A DNA stretch of 52,573 nucleotides from JAIBJN01 sp035461525 (GCA_035461525.1 DATHVD010000047.1:1-52573), one strand, 5' to 3'. Counted from the first letter of the stretch, positions 1 through 7,658 are shown. Program-made: numbers and translations. Notes: generated by a model not told the origin, from the letters alone.

Positions 1-1017
1 GCGCAGGACCTCCGTCAGCGCCGGCGGCGCCTCGACGGTGAAGTGCACCATGATCTCGGCCCCGAGCGCCTCGCGCAGCTCCGCCGTGCCCTTGAGGCGC
101 TGGTCGGCGGGCGTGTCCGGCGAGAGCGCCGCGTCCTCGAGGTCCTCGGGCCGGATGCCGAGGATGACGGTTTGCCCCTCGTAGGAGCGGAGGGCCGGAC
201 GGACGGAGAGCGTCTCGTCGCCGAGGCCGATCCGCTGGCTCCCGGCCTTGACGGCCAGCGCGCCGTCGGCGCGCTCGAGCGTGCCCTCGACCATGTTCAT
301 GGCCGGGCTGCCGATGAAGCCGCCGACGAAGAGGTTGACCGGGTGGTCGTAGAGCTCCTGGGGCGGCGCCACCTGCTGCAGCTCGCCCTTGCGGATGACG
401 GCGACGCGGTCACCCATCGTCATCGCCTCGATCTGGTCGTGAGTGACGTAGATCGTGGTCACGCCGAGCTCGCCCTGGAGGCGGCTGATCTCCGCCCGCA
501 TCTGCACGCGGAGCTTCGCGTCGAGGTTCGAGAGCGGCTCGTCCATAAGAAACGCCTGCGGCTGCCGAACGATCGCGCGCCCCATCGCCACGCGCTGGCG
601 CTGCCCGCCGGAGAGGGCGCGCGGCTTGCGCTTCAGGAACGGGTCGAGGCCGAGCACCTTGGCGGCGTCCTGCACGCGGCGGTCGATCTCGTCCTTCTTC
701 TCGCGCCGGAGCTTGAGGCCGAAGGCGATGTTGTCGTACACGGAGAGGTGCGGGTAGAGCGCGTAGCTCTGGAAGACCATGGCGATGTCGCGGTCCCGCG
801 GCGGGACGTGGTTCACGACGCGGTCGCCGATCTTGACGACGCCCTCGGAGATGTCCTCGAGGCCGGCGACCATCCGCAGCGCCGTGGTCTTCCCACACCC
901 GGAGGGGCCGACGAAGACCATGAACTCTCCGTCCTCGATCTCGATCCCGAAGTCGGAGACGGCTCTCGTCCCGTCGGGATAGACCTTGCTCACCTGGTCG
1001 AACGTGACTGCGGCCAG
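1..1017 (-). CDS. ABC transporter ATP-binding protein, MalK/UgpC-MsmK type (3' end cut by window)
   Basis: ATPase subunit of a carbohydrate-type (CUT1) ABC importer. It would dimerise under two permease subunits, which lie outside the window. Seen: Walker A GPSGCGKTT at residues 37-45, a Q-loop in MVFQSYALYPHL, signature LSGGQRQR, Walker B FLMDEPLSNLD, an H-loop in YVTHDQ, then the regulatory OB-fold region (LGIRPEDL) running off the window edge. The N-terminus MAAVTFDQVSKVYPDGT fits the family exactly, but its first codon is CTG at 1017. No ATG, GTG or TTG lies in frame just upstream, and AGGAGAAAGGGG lies 9 nt before the CTG, so a CTG start is favoured. The substrate cannot be told from the ATPase alone. 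Confidence 0.93.
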   Translation of the reverse strand, partial: MAAVTFDQVSKVYPDGTRAVSDFGIEIEDGEFMVFVGPSGCGKTTALRMVAGLEDISEGVVKIGDRVVNHVPPRDRDIAMVFQSYALYPHLSVYDNIAFGLKLRREKKDEIDRRVQDAAKVLGLDPFLKRKPRALSGGQRQRVAMGRAIVRQPQAFLMDEPLSNLDAKLRVQMRAEISRLQGELGVTTIYVTHDQIEAMTMGDRVAVIRKGELQQVAPPQELYDHPVNLFVGGFIGSPAMNMVEGTLERADGALAVKAGSQRIGLGDETLSVRPALRSYEGQTVILGIRPEDLEDAALSPDTPADQRLKGTAELREALGAEIMVHFTVEAPPALTEVLR

Positions 1018-1104
1018 CGGAAATGCCCCTTTCTCCTCTGAACCAGTGCCTGAGCGCGGCGAGCTTACCAGTTGCTCACACGCCTGGCCGGAAACCGCCG
1101 CGAC

Positions 1105-1110
1105 TACACT
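1105..1110 (+). promoter_or_regulatory. -10 box TACACT for the IDH-like gene
   Basis: TACACT ends 8 nt before the ATG at 1119 and no Shine-Dalgarno sequence is visible. This is the spacing expected for a leaderless mRNA. Confidence 0.55.
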
Positions 1111-1118
1111 CAGCCGCG

Positions 1119-2201
1119 ATGCGAACGAGGACGATCTGCGTGCTCGAGGGCGATGACACGGGGCAGGAGCTGCTCGAGGAGGCGCTCCGCGTGCTCGCTC
1201 CCGACTTGATCGGGCTCGAGCTCGAGCTGCCGCGCTACGACCTCTCACTGGAGTCGCGGCGCGCGACGGACAACGGGGTCGTGCACGAGGCGGCGCGCGC
1301 GGTGCGGGACGCCGGCCTCGGCCTCAAGGCGGCGACGATCACGCCCGAGGGCGCCGGCGACGTCGGCAGCCCCAACCGGATCCTGCGCGAGGAGATCGGC
1401 GGGCACGTGATCGTCCGCACGGGCCGGCGGATCCCGGGCGTCGTCCCCATCGGCGGGGCGCACTTCCCGATCTCGGTCGTCCGCATGGCCGTGGGCGACG
1501 CGTACGGCGCGAAGGAGTGGCGGGAGGGCGAGGGCGAGGACGAGGTCGCCTACCGCACGGAGCGGATCGAGCGGCGCGTCTGCCGCGCCGTCGCCGAGTT
1601 CTCCTTCCGCCACGCCGAGCGGACGAAGGCGAAGGTCTTCGGCGGGCCGAAGTACACGGTCTCGCCGGTCTACGAGGGCCTGCTCAAGGAGGAGATGGAC
1701 GCCGCGGCGGAGCGCCATCCCGGCGTCGAGTACGAGCCGCAGCTGATCGACGCCACCTTCGCCCTCCTCATCGGCTCGGCCGGCGAGCCGCTCGTCATCC
1801 CGGCGCTCAACCGCGACGGCGACATCCTCTCCGACCTCGTGCTCCCGCTCTTCGGCTCGATCGCGGGCTCCGAGTCGCTCCTCGTCGCCTTCAACGAGGA
1901 CTACTCCCCGCGAGCCCTCATGGCCGAGGCCGCGCACGGGACCGCGCCCGCGCTCGCGGGCAAGAACGTCGCCAACCCGATGGCGATGATCCTCGCCGCC
2001 GCGGCCCTCCTCTCCCACATCGACGACGAAGAGCCGCGGGCTGCGGGCCGGGCCGTGCGCGAGGCCTCGCTCGAAGCCGTCTCGGCCGGCGTCCGCACCG
2101 CCGACCTCGGCGGGCACTCGACGACGTCCGAGTTCACGGACGAGGTCGTCTCCCGCGTCCGCTCCAAGCTGGAGGTGTGGGCCGCGCTCGGAGAGGGTTG
2201 A
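1119..2201 (+). CDS. isocitrate/isopropylmalate dehydrogenase family protein
   Basis: A 360-residue beta-decarboxylating dehydrogenase, expected to oxidise a (2R,3S)-2-hydroxyacid such as isocitrate or 3-isopropylmalate with NAD(P). Seen: the substrate-loop region ITPEGAGDVGSPNRILRE, the conserved RxxPG arginine in RTGRRIPGV, a GDAYGAKEW block that recalls the GDQYKATD motif of eukaryote-type NADP-IDH, and the nucleotide-site motif AAHGTAPALAGKNVANP. The open frame extends 32 codons upstream, but the ATG at 1119 is preferred because a -10 box lies 8 nt before it and homology-like sequence begins there. The stop overlaps the start of the MFS gene (TTGA), implying coupling. The block around SPNRILRE is unlike textbook LeuB or Icd, so the exact substrate is open. 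Confidence 0.85.
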   Translation: MRTRTICVLEGDDTGQELLEEALRVLAPDLIGLELELPRYDLSLESRRATDNGVVHEAARAVRDAGLGLKAATITPEGAGDVGSPNRILREEIGGHVIVRTGRRIPGVVPIGGAHFPISVVRMAVGDAYGAKEWREGEGEDEVAYRTERIERRVCRAVAEFSFRHAERTKAKVFGGPKYTVSPVYEGLLKEEMDAAAERHPGVEYEPQLIDATFALLIGSAGEPLVIPALNRDGDILSDLVLPLFGSIAGSESLLVAFNEDYSPRALMAEAAHGTAPALAGKNVANPMAMILAAAALLSHIDDEEPRAAGRAVREASLEAVSAGVRTADLGGHSTTSEFTDEVVSRVRSKLEVWAALGEG

Positions 2202-3439
2202 GCGCCCTCGTCGGCTACCTCCGCAGCCTCGACCCGGGGCTTCCCCGCTCCGTCTGGATCCTCAACCTCGGCGGGCTGGCGAACGCGGTCGGAAACGGGC
2301 TCGCGTTCCCGTTCGTCGTCATCTACCTGCACAACGTGCGCGGGTTCTCGCTCGGGACGGCCGGCCTCGTCCTCGCCACGACGGGCGCGGTCAGCCTCCT
2401 GTGCGGCCCCGTCGTCGGGATCATCGTCGACCGCATCGGCGGCCGGGCGACCCTGGCGGTCGCGCTCGTCCTCCTCGCCGTCGGCTTCGGCGCCCTCCCG
2501 CTCGTCCGCGAGCCGTGGCACGCCTTCGCCGCGGCGGCGATCGGCGGGGTCGGGAACGCCGGCTTCTGGCCCAGCCAGTCGGCGCTGATCGCCGGGCTGA
2601 CGCCGCAGGCCCGGCGGCACGGGGCCTTCGCGCTCCAGCGGGTGACACGAAACCTCGGGATCGGGATCGGCGGCGTCGTCGGCGGGCTGATCGCGACGAC
2701 GGACAGCCCGACGAGCTTCACCGTCCTCTTCCTCGTCGACGCGGCCACCTTCCTCGTCTTCGTGGCGCTGCTCCCGCTCGTTCCGGAGCCCGAGCTCCCG
2801 GCCGTGGACGACGCGCTCGCTCCGGGCCGCTACACGGACGTGCTCCGCGACCGGGTCTTCCTCGGCATCGTCGTCCTGAACGTGCTCTTCGTCAGCGCCG
2901 GCTACGCGCAGTTCGAGCTCATGCCGGTGTTCGCCAAGAACGAGGCGGGGGTCTCGGAGACGGGCATCGGCCTCATCTTCTTCGCCAACACGCTCGCGAT
3001 CGTGCTCGCACAGTTCCCCGTGGCGAAGGCGCTCGAGGGCCGGCGGCGCATGCGCGCGCTCGCGGTCATGACGGTGCTCTGGGCGCTCGCGTGGCTCGTG
3101 GTCGCGGCAGGCGGCTACTCGTTCGAAGCCGTGGCGGCGGCACTCGTGATCGGGCTCGGCGCGGTCGTCTTCGGGCTCGGCGAATGCTTCCAGGGGCCGG
3201 TGCAGGGGGCCCTCGTCGCCGACCTCGCGCCTCCGCGGCTCCGCGGCCGCTACATGGCCGTCTCGACGATCTCCTGGGACATCGGCTTCATCGTCGGCCC
3301 GTCCGTCGGCGGCTTCGTCCTCGGCGCGGAGCCGTACGCCCTCTGGCCGCTGGCCGCCTTCGTGTGCCTCCTCGCCGGCATCGGAGCGCTGGCCCTCGAG
3401 CGTCGCCTCCCCCGCGAGCTCCGCCTCACGCCCGCGTGA
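2198..3439 (+). CDS. MFS transporter
   Basis: A 413-residue polytopic membrane protein with about 12 hydrophobic segments and MFS signatures: the loop 2-3 motif GIIVDRIGGR after the second segment, a proline/glycine-rich fifth segment, and the second-half loop LAPPRLRGRYMAV. It probably exports a small molecule or drug-like compound; the sequence does not show the substrate. The most likely start is TTG at 2198, which overlaps the TGA of the dehydrogenase gene (TTGA) with GGAG a few bases upstream. No ATG or GTG fits the first hydrophobic segment. Coupling to the dehydrogenase suggests a shared role, but this is inference. It ends 6 nt from the convergent methyltransferase gene. Confidence 0.85.
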   Translation: MSALVGYLRSLDPGLPRSVWILNLGGLANAVGNGLAFPFVVIYLHNVRGFSLGTAGLVLATTGAVSLLCGPVVGIIVDRIGGRATLAVALVLLAVGFGALPLVREPWHAFAAAAIGGVGNAGFWPSQSALIAGLTPQARRHGAFALQRVTRNLGIGIGGVVGGLIATTDSPTSFTVLFLVDAATFLVFVALLPLVPEPELPAVDDALAPGRYTDVLRDRVFLGIVVLNVLFVSAGYAQFELMPVFAKNEAGVSETGIGLIFFANTLAIVLAQFPVAKALEGRRRMRALAVMTVLWALAWLVVAAGGYSFEAVAAALVIGLGAVVFGLGECFQGPVQGALVADLAPPRLRGRYMAVSTISWDIGFIVGPSVGGFVLGAEPYALWPLAAFVCLLAGIGALALERRLPRELRLTPA

Positions 3440-3445
3440 GCCGGG

Positions 3446-4534
3446 TCAGCCGACGAGACGGTAGAGCCTGAAGACCTCGTGCTCGATCGGGAGAACCTCG
3501 ACGTCCGCGAAGCCGGCCTCGCGGGCATAGCCGCGCAGCGTGTCCGCGCGCATGACCGTCCCGGTGCCTGCCGACGGCGTCTCGGAGAGGCCGACCGGAA
3601 GGCAGCAGAGGACGCTGTACGTGTACATGAGGCGCTCGACCTCGTCCCCGGGCGCGGTGAACTCGTCGGCGACCCGCTCGTCCATGACGACGACCGCGCC
3701 GTCCGCTGCGACGAGGCCCCGCAGCGTCCGCAGGAAGTCGACGGGCCTAGAGAGGTCGTGGACGGCCTCGAAGACGGTGACGAGCTGGTAGGCGCCCTCG
3801 TCCCCCCGCTCGGCGCCGTCGCGGACGTGGAAGCGGACGCGGTCGTCGACCCCGGCCTCCTGCGCGTTCCGACGCGCGAGCTCGATCGAGGGCTCGTCGA
3901 CGTCGTAGCCGTCCACGGTCGCGTTCGGGTAGGCGAGCGCCATGGCGATGCTCGACCAGCCGCCGCCGCACGCGACGTCCGCGATCCGCGGGGGCGGGTC
4001 GGCGGAGAGCCGCTCGTGGACGTCCGGGATCGCGGGCAGCCACTCCGAGCCGAGGAGGTTGAGGAAGACGGGCCGGTTCGCGTCGGCCTGCGCCTCGCGC
4101 CCGAACGAGCCGTAGGCCTCCCACGCAACGCCCCCGCCGGCCCGGAAGGCCTGCTCGACGGCCTCCAGGACCTTGCCGAACGCGACCGCGTAGCGGGCCA
4201 TCGGCGTCAGGTAGGCGAGCGAGTCGCGGTCGGTAAGGACCTCGGCGTGCTCTGCGGGGAGCCGGTAGCGGCGCTCATCCGGCGCAGCCGCCTGGTCGTC
4301 GACCTCGAGAATCCCCGCCACGGCCTGCTGCTCGAGCCACTCGCGTGCGTAGCGCTCCTGCGTCCCGGTCGCCCCGGCCAGGTCCGCAGGCGTCATCTCC
4401 TCCCCGCCTGCAAGCGCCCGGTAGAGCCCGAGCCGGTCGCCGAGGTGGACGGTGAAGAGCTCGTAGGCGCCGAGCGCCGCGCCGAAGAGGCGCTCCGCCA
4501 GCGCGTCGCGGCGCGCTTCCTCCGTGGTGGCCAT
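3446..4534 (-). CDS. class I SAM-dependent methyltransferase with N-terminal winged-helix dimerisation domain
   Basis: A 362-residue protein laid out like small-molecule O-methyltransferases (acetylserotonin/hydroxyneurosporene type). An N-terminal helical/winged-helix region (about 1-100) resembles the family's dimerisation module. The Rossmann domain follows, with SAM motif I DVACGGGWS at residues 186-194, the acidic residue in GYDVD (about 209-213), and a later FEAVHDLSRP segment. The ATG at 4534 is preceded by GAGGGAGGGAGC, a clear Shine-Dalgarno, so this gene is translated with a leader. It lies 23 nt after the ferredoxin stop on the same strand and is probably co-transcribed. Substrate unknown. 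Confidence 0.85.
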   Translation of the reverse strand: MATTEEARRDALAERLFGAALGAYELFTVHLGDRLGLYRALAGGEEMTPADLAGATGTQERYAREWLEQQAVAGILEVDDQAAAPDERRYRLPAEHAEVLTDRDSLAYLTPMARYAVAFGKVLEAVEQAFRAGGGVAWEAYGSFGREAQADANRPVFLNLLGSEWLPAIPDVHERLSADPPPRIADVACGGGWSSIAMALAYPNATVDGYDVDEPSIELARRNAQEAGVDDRVRFHVRDGAERGDEGAYQLVTVFEAVHDLSRPVDFLRTLRGLVAADGAVVVMDERVADEFTAPGDEVERLMYTYSVLCCLPVGLSETPSAGTGTVMRADTLRGYAREAGFADVEVLPIEHEVFRLYRLVG

Positions 4535-4557
4535 GCTCCCTCCCTCTCGCGTCCGCC

Positions 4558-4869
4558 CTACCGCTGCTCGAGCGGCGGGTTCTGCACGTTGTGCTCGGTG
4601 GCGTACTCCTCGACGAGCTTGTCGACGACGTCCATTCCGTCCCCGTAGGCGTAGTTGATCTTTACGAACGGCTCCCACTTCTCGGGCAGCGCGTCCTCGG
4701 GGAAGATCGCCTCGACCGGGCACTCCGGCTCGCACGCCCCGCAGTCGATGCACTCCTCCGGGTCGATCACGAGCATGCGGTCCGCCTCGTGGATGCAGTC
4801 CACCGGGCAGACGTCCACGCAGGAGCGATCCTTGATGTCGATGCAGGTCTCTCCGATGATGTACGTCAC
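4558..4869 (-). CDS. fdxA: 7Fe ferredoxin, FdxA type
   Basis: A 103-residue electron carrier. Eight cysteines (9, 17, 21, 25, 40, 43, 46, 50) are spaced as in actinobacterial seven-iron ferredoxins, which carry one 3Fe-4S and one 4Fe-4S cluster. Recognisable blocks are SCVDVCPVDCI and CIDCGACEPECPVEAI, followed by the acidic tail typical of FdxA. The start is GTG at 4869; the initiator is followed directly by TYIIGETC, the normal N-terminus of this family. A TAGACT hexamer ends 7 nt upstream and overlaps the stop codon of the upstream gene. It sits between a pseudo-receiver protein and a methyltransferase, and its partner enzyme is not identifiable. Confidence 0.93.
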   Translation of the reverse strand: MTYIIGETCIDIKDRSCVDVCPVDCIHEADRMLVIDPEECIDCGACEPECPVEAIFPEDALPEKWEPFVKINYAYGDGMDVVDKLVEEYATEHNVQNPPLEQR

Positions 4870-4876
4870 GGGTGAA

Positions 4877-4882
4877 AGTCTA
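4877..4882 (-). promoter_or_regulatory. -10 box TAGACT for the ferredoxin gene
   Basis: TAGACT ends 7 nt before the GTG at 4869 and shares its TAG with the stop of the upstream gene. It could be an internal leaderless promoter or chance within an operon. Confidence 0.4.
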
Positions 4883-5188
4883 CGCAACGAGGTTCTCGAC
4901 CAGCTCCGGCGCCCGCTCGGAGAGAGCCGAGCGCACGACGACCCGATCGAGGCCGGCAGCCTTCGCCGCTCGGAGGCCCTCCGTGTCCTTGTGGTTCGTG
5001 AACCCGAGGATGGGCACGTCGGGGAAGGTCTCGGCCACCTCGGCGGGGTCGACGCGGGCGACGTCGGCGATGACGAGGTCGGGCGGGGCGGCGCTGTCGG
5101 CCGTGACGAGGCTGTGGGCTCCGCCGAGGAGCACGTCGAGCTTCCCCCGGAAGAACACGTCGACCCCGACGAGCAGGATCGTGGCCAC
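4880..5188 (-). CDS. receiver-like (pseudo-receiver) protein
   Basis: A 102-residue protein that looks like a stand-alone CheY fold with incomplete phosphorylation chemistry. It has beta1 ILLVGVDVF, beta3 DLVIADV with a possible acceptor aspartate but no following MPG loop, beta4 PILGFTNH, and beta5 RVVVRS where the usual KP is missing. It may act as a protein-interaction module rather than a phosphorylated switch. The start is GTG at 5188, supported by TAGGCT ending 6 nt upstream. It is first in an apparent receiver-like/ferredoxin/methyltransferase unit. A pseudogene of a related-looking protein lies at 27,817-28,244. Assignment rests on pattern only. Confidence 0.6.
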   Translation of the reverse strand: MATILLVGVDVFFRGKLDVLLGGAHSLVTADSAAPPDLVIADVARVDPAEVAETFPDVPILGFTNHKDTEGLRAAKAAGLDRVVVRSALSERAPELVENLVA

Positions 5189-5194
5189 GCGACG

Positions 5195-5200
5195 AGCCTA
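5195..5200 (-). promoter_or_regulatory. -10 box TAGGCT for the pseudo-receiver gene
   Basis: TAGGCT ends 6 nt before the GTG at 5188 and no Shine-Dalgarno is visible. It is divergent from the +strand -10 at 5233. Confidence 0.6.
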
Positions 5201-5232
5201 CCACCCCGGCCGGGGGCGCAGAAGGGCTCTGG

Positions 5233-5238
5233 TAGGTT
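5233..5238 (+). promoter_or_regulatory. -10 box TAGGTT for the Rieske gene
   Basis: TAGGTT ends 8 nt before the ATG at 5247. It forms a divergent promoter pair with the minus-strand box at 5195-5200. Confidence 0.55.
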
Positions 5239-5246
5239 GCGCGGCG

Positions 5247-5558
5247 ATGTCCGTCGGCCAGCTCCACACCGTCGCCCGGGTCGAGGACGTGCCGCCCGGC
5301 AGCGCCGTCGCCGTCGAGGCCGGAGGCCGCGAGCTCGCGCTCTTCCGCTGCGAGGACGGCTTCCACGCGACCCAGGGCGAGTGCCTGCACATGAAGGGCC
5401 CACTGGGGCGCGGGAAGGTCGAGGGCTGCGTCGTCTCCTGCCCCTGGCACGGCTGGCAGTACGACGTGCGGACGGGCGAGAACCTGTTCGACCGGGCGCT
5501 CGCGCTCGAGACGTTCGAGGTCGTGGTCGAGGACGGCGAGGTCAAGGTCGCCGTCTGA
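5247..5558 (+). CDS. Rieske [2Fe-2S] domain protein
   Basis: A 103-residue soluble Rieske ferredoxin-like protein. The 2Fe-2S ligands are Cys46-Leu-His48 and Cys65-Pro-Trp-His68 (motifs CLHMKGPL and CPWHGW), and the rest matches the short Rieske fold with no signal peptide. It probably passes electrons, possibly to an oxygenase or reductase not present here. The ATG at 5247 follows a -10 box by 8 nt. The stop sits in the string GTC-TGA-C, after which an open DUF309 frame continues in the +1 frame with no start codon of its own, so a frameshifted fusion is possible. Confidence 0.88.
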   Translation: MSVGQLHTVARVEDVPPGSAVAVEAGGRELALFRCEDGFHATQGECLHMKGPLGRGKVEGCVVSCPWHGWQYDVRTGENLFDRALALETFEVVVEDGEVKVAV

Positions 5559-5880
5559 CGCCGAGCTCGCGCGCGGGCTCGACCTCGTCCGCGCCGGCCG
5601 CTACTACGACGCCCACGAGGCGCTCGAAGATGCCTGGCGGGCCGCCGAGCCCGGCGAGCGCGACTTCTTCCAGGGCCTCGTCCACGTCGCGGTCGCCTGG
5701 TACCAGGCGGGGAGGGGGAAGCCGGTCGCATGCGGGCGCCAGCTCGAGAAGGCCGCGCGCCGGCTCGTCCCGTACGCGCCCGCGCACCGCGGCCTCGACG
5801 TCGAGGCGCTGCTCGAGTCGGTCGAGGCCGCGCGCGACCGCTTCCCCGACCTCCCGCCGCCCGTCCTGCGCTCCCGCTGA
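5554..5880 (+). CDS. DUF309 domain protein without a recognisable start codon
   Basis: The +1 frame downstream of the Rieske stop encodes about 108 residues with the DUF309 hallmark GRYYDAHEALEDAWR, then FFQGLVHVAVAWYQ and a helical tail ending at a TGA (5878-5880). DUF309 proteins are small alpha-helical proteins of unknown function. From 5461 to the domain there is no ATG, GTG, TTG or CTG in this frame, and homology-like sequence begins immediately after the Rieske stop. Skipping the T of the TGA at 5556 would join the two proteins in frame. Alternatives are an assembly indel or a rare start codon. The 5' boundary given is only the point where the frame departs from the Rieske frame. Confidence 0.6.
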   Translation, partial: SDAELARGLDLVRAGRYYDAHEALEDAWRAAEPGERDFFQGLVHVAVAWYQAGRGKPVACGRQLEKAARRLVPYAPAHRGLDVEALLESVEAARDRFPDLPPPVLRSR

Positions 5881-5891
5881 GCGCGCGTGTC

Positions 5892-6596
5892 TCAGACCCC
5901 GACGCCGAAGAACTCGAAGACGCGGTTCACGGCGATGTTCAGCCACCAGAAGCGGTCGAAGAAGAGGAGGAGCCCGATGGCGACGAGGAGCGCGCCCGCC
6001 ACCACGCGGAAGACCTGGTAGCGGTCGCGGAGCCACCGGAACGTTCCCATGGCCCGGTCGAAGCCGACGCCGACGGCGAGGAACGGGAGCGCGAGCCCGG
6101 CCGAGTAGACGAGCAGGAGCACCGAGCCCTGGAGCACTGTCTGCCCCTCGCCGGCGAGCGCGAGGATGGCGGCGAGCACGGGGCCCACGCACGGCGCGGC
6201 GCAGAGGCCGAAGGCCGCGCCGAGGAGCGCGGCCGAGCCCGTGCGGTGCGCGCCCTCGACGAGCCCCGGCGCCGCGAGCCGGTCGAGGAACGGCAGCGGC
6301 AGGAGCCCCATCATGGCGAACCCGAGCGCGACGACGACGATCCCCGCGAAGGAGAGGAGGTAGCCGCGGTTCTCGCCGGCGAGGCCACCGGCCGCAGCAG
6401 CAGCCGCCCCGAGCGCGACGAAGACGGCGGTGAACCCGGCCACGAAGGGGAGGCTGGCGAGGACGACGCGGCGACCGCCGGCCCCCACCTCGGCGCCCGA
6501 CACCGCGGCGAGGTAGCCGGGAACGAGCGGGAGGACGCACGGCGTCCCGAAGGACACGAGCCCCGCGACGAAGGCGAGCGGGATCTTGGCCTCCAT
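5892..6596 (-). CDS. ccdA: cytochrome c biogenesis / thiol-disulfide transporter CcdA
   Basis: A 234-residue membrane protein with six predicted hydrophobic helices. It moves reducing equivalents from cytoplasmic thioredoxin across the membrane to extracytoplasmic thiol proteins. The two key cysteines are present in family motifs: Cys20 in FGTPCVLPLVPGY and Cys136 in CAAPCVGP. ATG at 6596 starts the family-typical N-terminus just before the first helix. It is the last gene of a TlpA-CcmH-CcdA unit, 4 nt after the ccmH stop. TlpA and CcmH are its expected electron acceptors. Confidence 0.92.
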   Translation of the reverse strand: MEAKIPLAFVAGLVSFGTPCVLPLVPGYLAAVSGAEVGAGGRRVVLASLPFVAGFTAVFVALGAAAAAAGGLAGENRGYLLSFAGIVVVALGFAMMGLLPLPFLDRLAAPGLVEGAHRTGSAALLGAAFGLCAAPCVGPVLAAILALAGEGQTVLQGSVLLLVYSAGLALPFLAVGVGFDRAMGTFRWLRDRYQVFRVVAGALLVAIGLLLFFDRFWWLNIAVNRVFEFFGVGV

Positions 6597-6600
6597 CGGA

Positions 6601-7071
6601 TCAGCCGTCGAAGCGGGCCAGCTCGTCGTCGAGCCGGCGCTCGAGCTCCGGGTCGGGCGGCGGGCGCCCGTTGCCGCGCGGATCCGCCGGCGCGGGCTCG
6701 GCCAGCGACCTGCTCCAGCGCCGCAGCGCGACGGCGAGGACGATGATCGCGAGCAGTCCGCCCGCGAGCGGCAGCGCCCAGGCGAGGAGGTTGAACCCGC
6801 TCCTCGGCGGCGCCGCGAGCACCCCTTCGCCGAACTGGGCGACGAGCGCGTCGCTGATCTCGGCCTCGGAGTCGCCCGCCGCGATCCGCTCGCGGATGAA
6901 GGCACGCATGCGGTCGGCCGCCGGCGCGTCGGAGAGCTCGAGGGTCGTCCGGCACGTGGGGCAGATGAACTTCTTCTCGAGCTGCGCGAGCGTCGGGGCC
7001 TCTTCCCCGCCCCCGCCGCAGCCCGCGAGGGCCACGGCCAGGAGCAGACCCAGGACGGCGAGGCCTCTCAT
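6601..7071 (-). CDS. ccmH: CcmH/CycL-family apocytochrome c thiol reductase, lipoprotein
   Basis: A 156-residue protein. It has a lipoprotein signal with lipobox LAGC (Cys18), then the CcmH redox motif FICPTCRTT (Cys37, Cys40), a helical bundle ending FGEGVLAAPP, and a C-terminal transmembrane helix. CcmH reduces the haem-binding CxxCH of apocytochrome c before haem ligation. Its ATG overlaps the TGA of the upstream TlpA gene (ATGA), so translation is coupled. The C-terminal tail (about 25 residues after the helix) is charged and proline-rich. CcmF, the haem lyase, is not in this window. Confidence 0.9.
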   Translation of the reverse strand: MRGLAVLGLLLAVALAGCGGGGEEAPTLAQLEKKFICPTCRTTLELSDAPAADRMRAFIRERIAAGDSEAEISDALVAQFGEGVLAAPPRSGFNLLAWALPLAGGLLAIIVLAVALRRWSRSLAEPAPADPRGNGRPPPDPELERRLDDELARFDG

Positions 7072-7631
7072 CGGGCGCTCGTGTCGAGGGCGACGCGCAC
7101 GTTCTCCAGGAGCTGCTCCTCGGTGAAGGGCCCGACGATGTGCTCCCCGACGAGCCTCCCGTCGCGGCCGACGAACCACGTCTCCGGGAACCCGGTGTTC
7201 CCGAAGCGGCCCAGGCTCGCGCCGTTTCCGTCGTAGGCGATCGGGTACGTGAGCCCGTAGCGGTCGACGAACCGCCTCGCGTCGGCCTTCAGGTCCTGCG
7301 CGTCGACCCCGACGACGACGAGGCCCTCGTCGCGGTAGCGTTCCCACGTCTCCTGCAGGAGCGGCGCCTCGTCCTTGCACGGTCCGCACCAGGAGGCCCA
7401 GAAGTTGAGGACGACGGCCTTGCCGCGGTAGTCGGCGAGCCGGATCGTGCCGTCGCCGTCCAGGGTCTCGTACACGAGCGCGGGTGGGTACGGCCGCTCG
7501 CCCCGCTTGACCGCGGCGGAGAGGCTGCGGCCTTCCTCCTGCTCGGCCAACCGCCAGCCGAAGAGGGCGACGAGGGACGCGATCACGAGGACGGCAGCCG
7601 CCTGCATGACGATCTTCGCGCGGCGTGCCAT
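7068..7631 (-). CDS. TlpA/ResA/CcmG-family thioredoxin-fold protein
   Basis: A 187-residue membrane-anchored thioredoxin. An N-terminal signal anchor (about 8-26) is followed by a TlpA-like domain with active site WCGPC at 81-85, GVDAQDLKADARRF, and the cis-Pro region GFPETWFV. It keeps extracytoplasmic cysteines reduced, for example for cytochrome c maturation. It is first in the operon with CcmH (ATGA overlap) and CcdA. ATG at 7631; a TAGACT hexamer lies 12 nt upstream, so a short leader is likely. Confidence 0.92.
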   Translation of the reverse strand: MARRAKIVMQAAAVLVIASLVALFGWRLAEQEEGRSLSAAVKRGERPYPPALVYETLDGDGTIRLADYRGKAVVLNFWASWCGPCKDEAPLLQETWERYRDEGLVVVGVDAQDLKADARRFVDRYGLTYPIAYDGNGASLGRFGNTGFPETWFVGRDGRLVGEHIVGPFTEEQLLENVRVALDTSAR

Positions 7632-7658
7632 GAGCCGCGACCCAGTCTAGCTGTGCCG

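Noticed and set aside
1517..2197. Upstream part of the long plus-strand frame leading into the MFS gene
   Set aside because: Arg/Gly-rich translation in an alternative frame of the dehydrogenase gene; the MFS protein begins at 2198.
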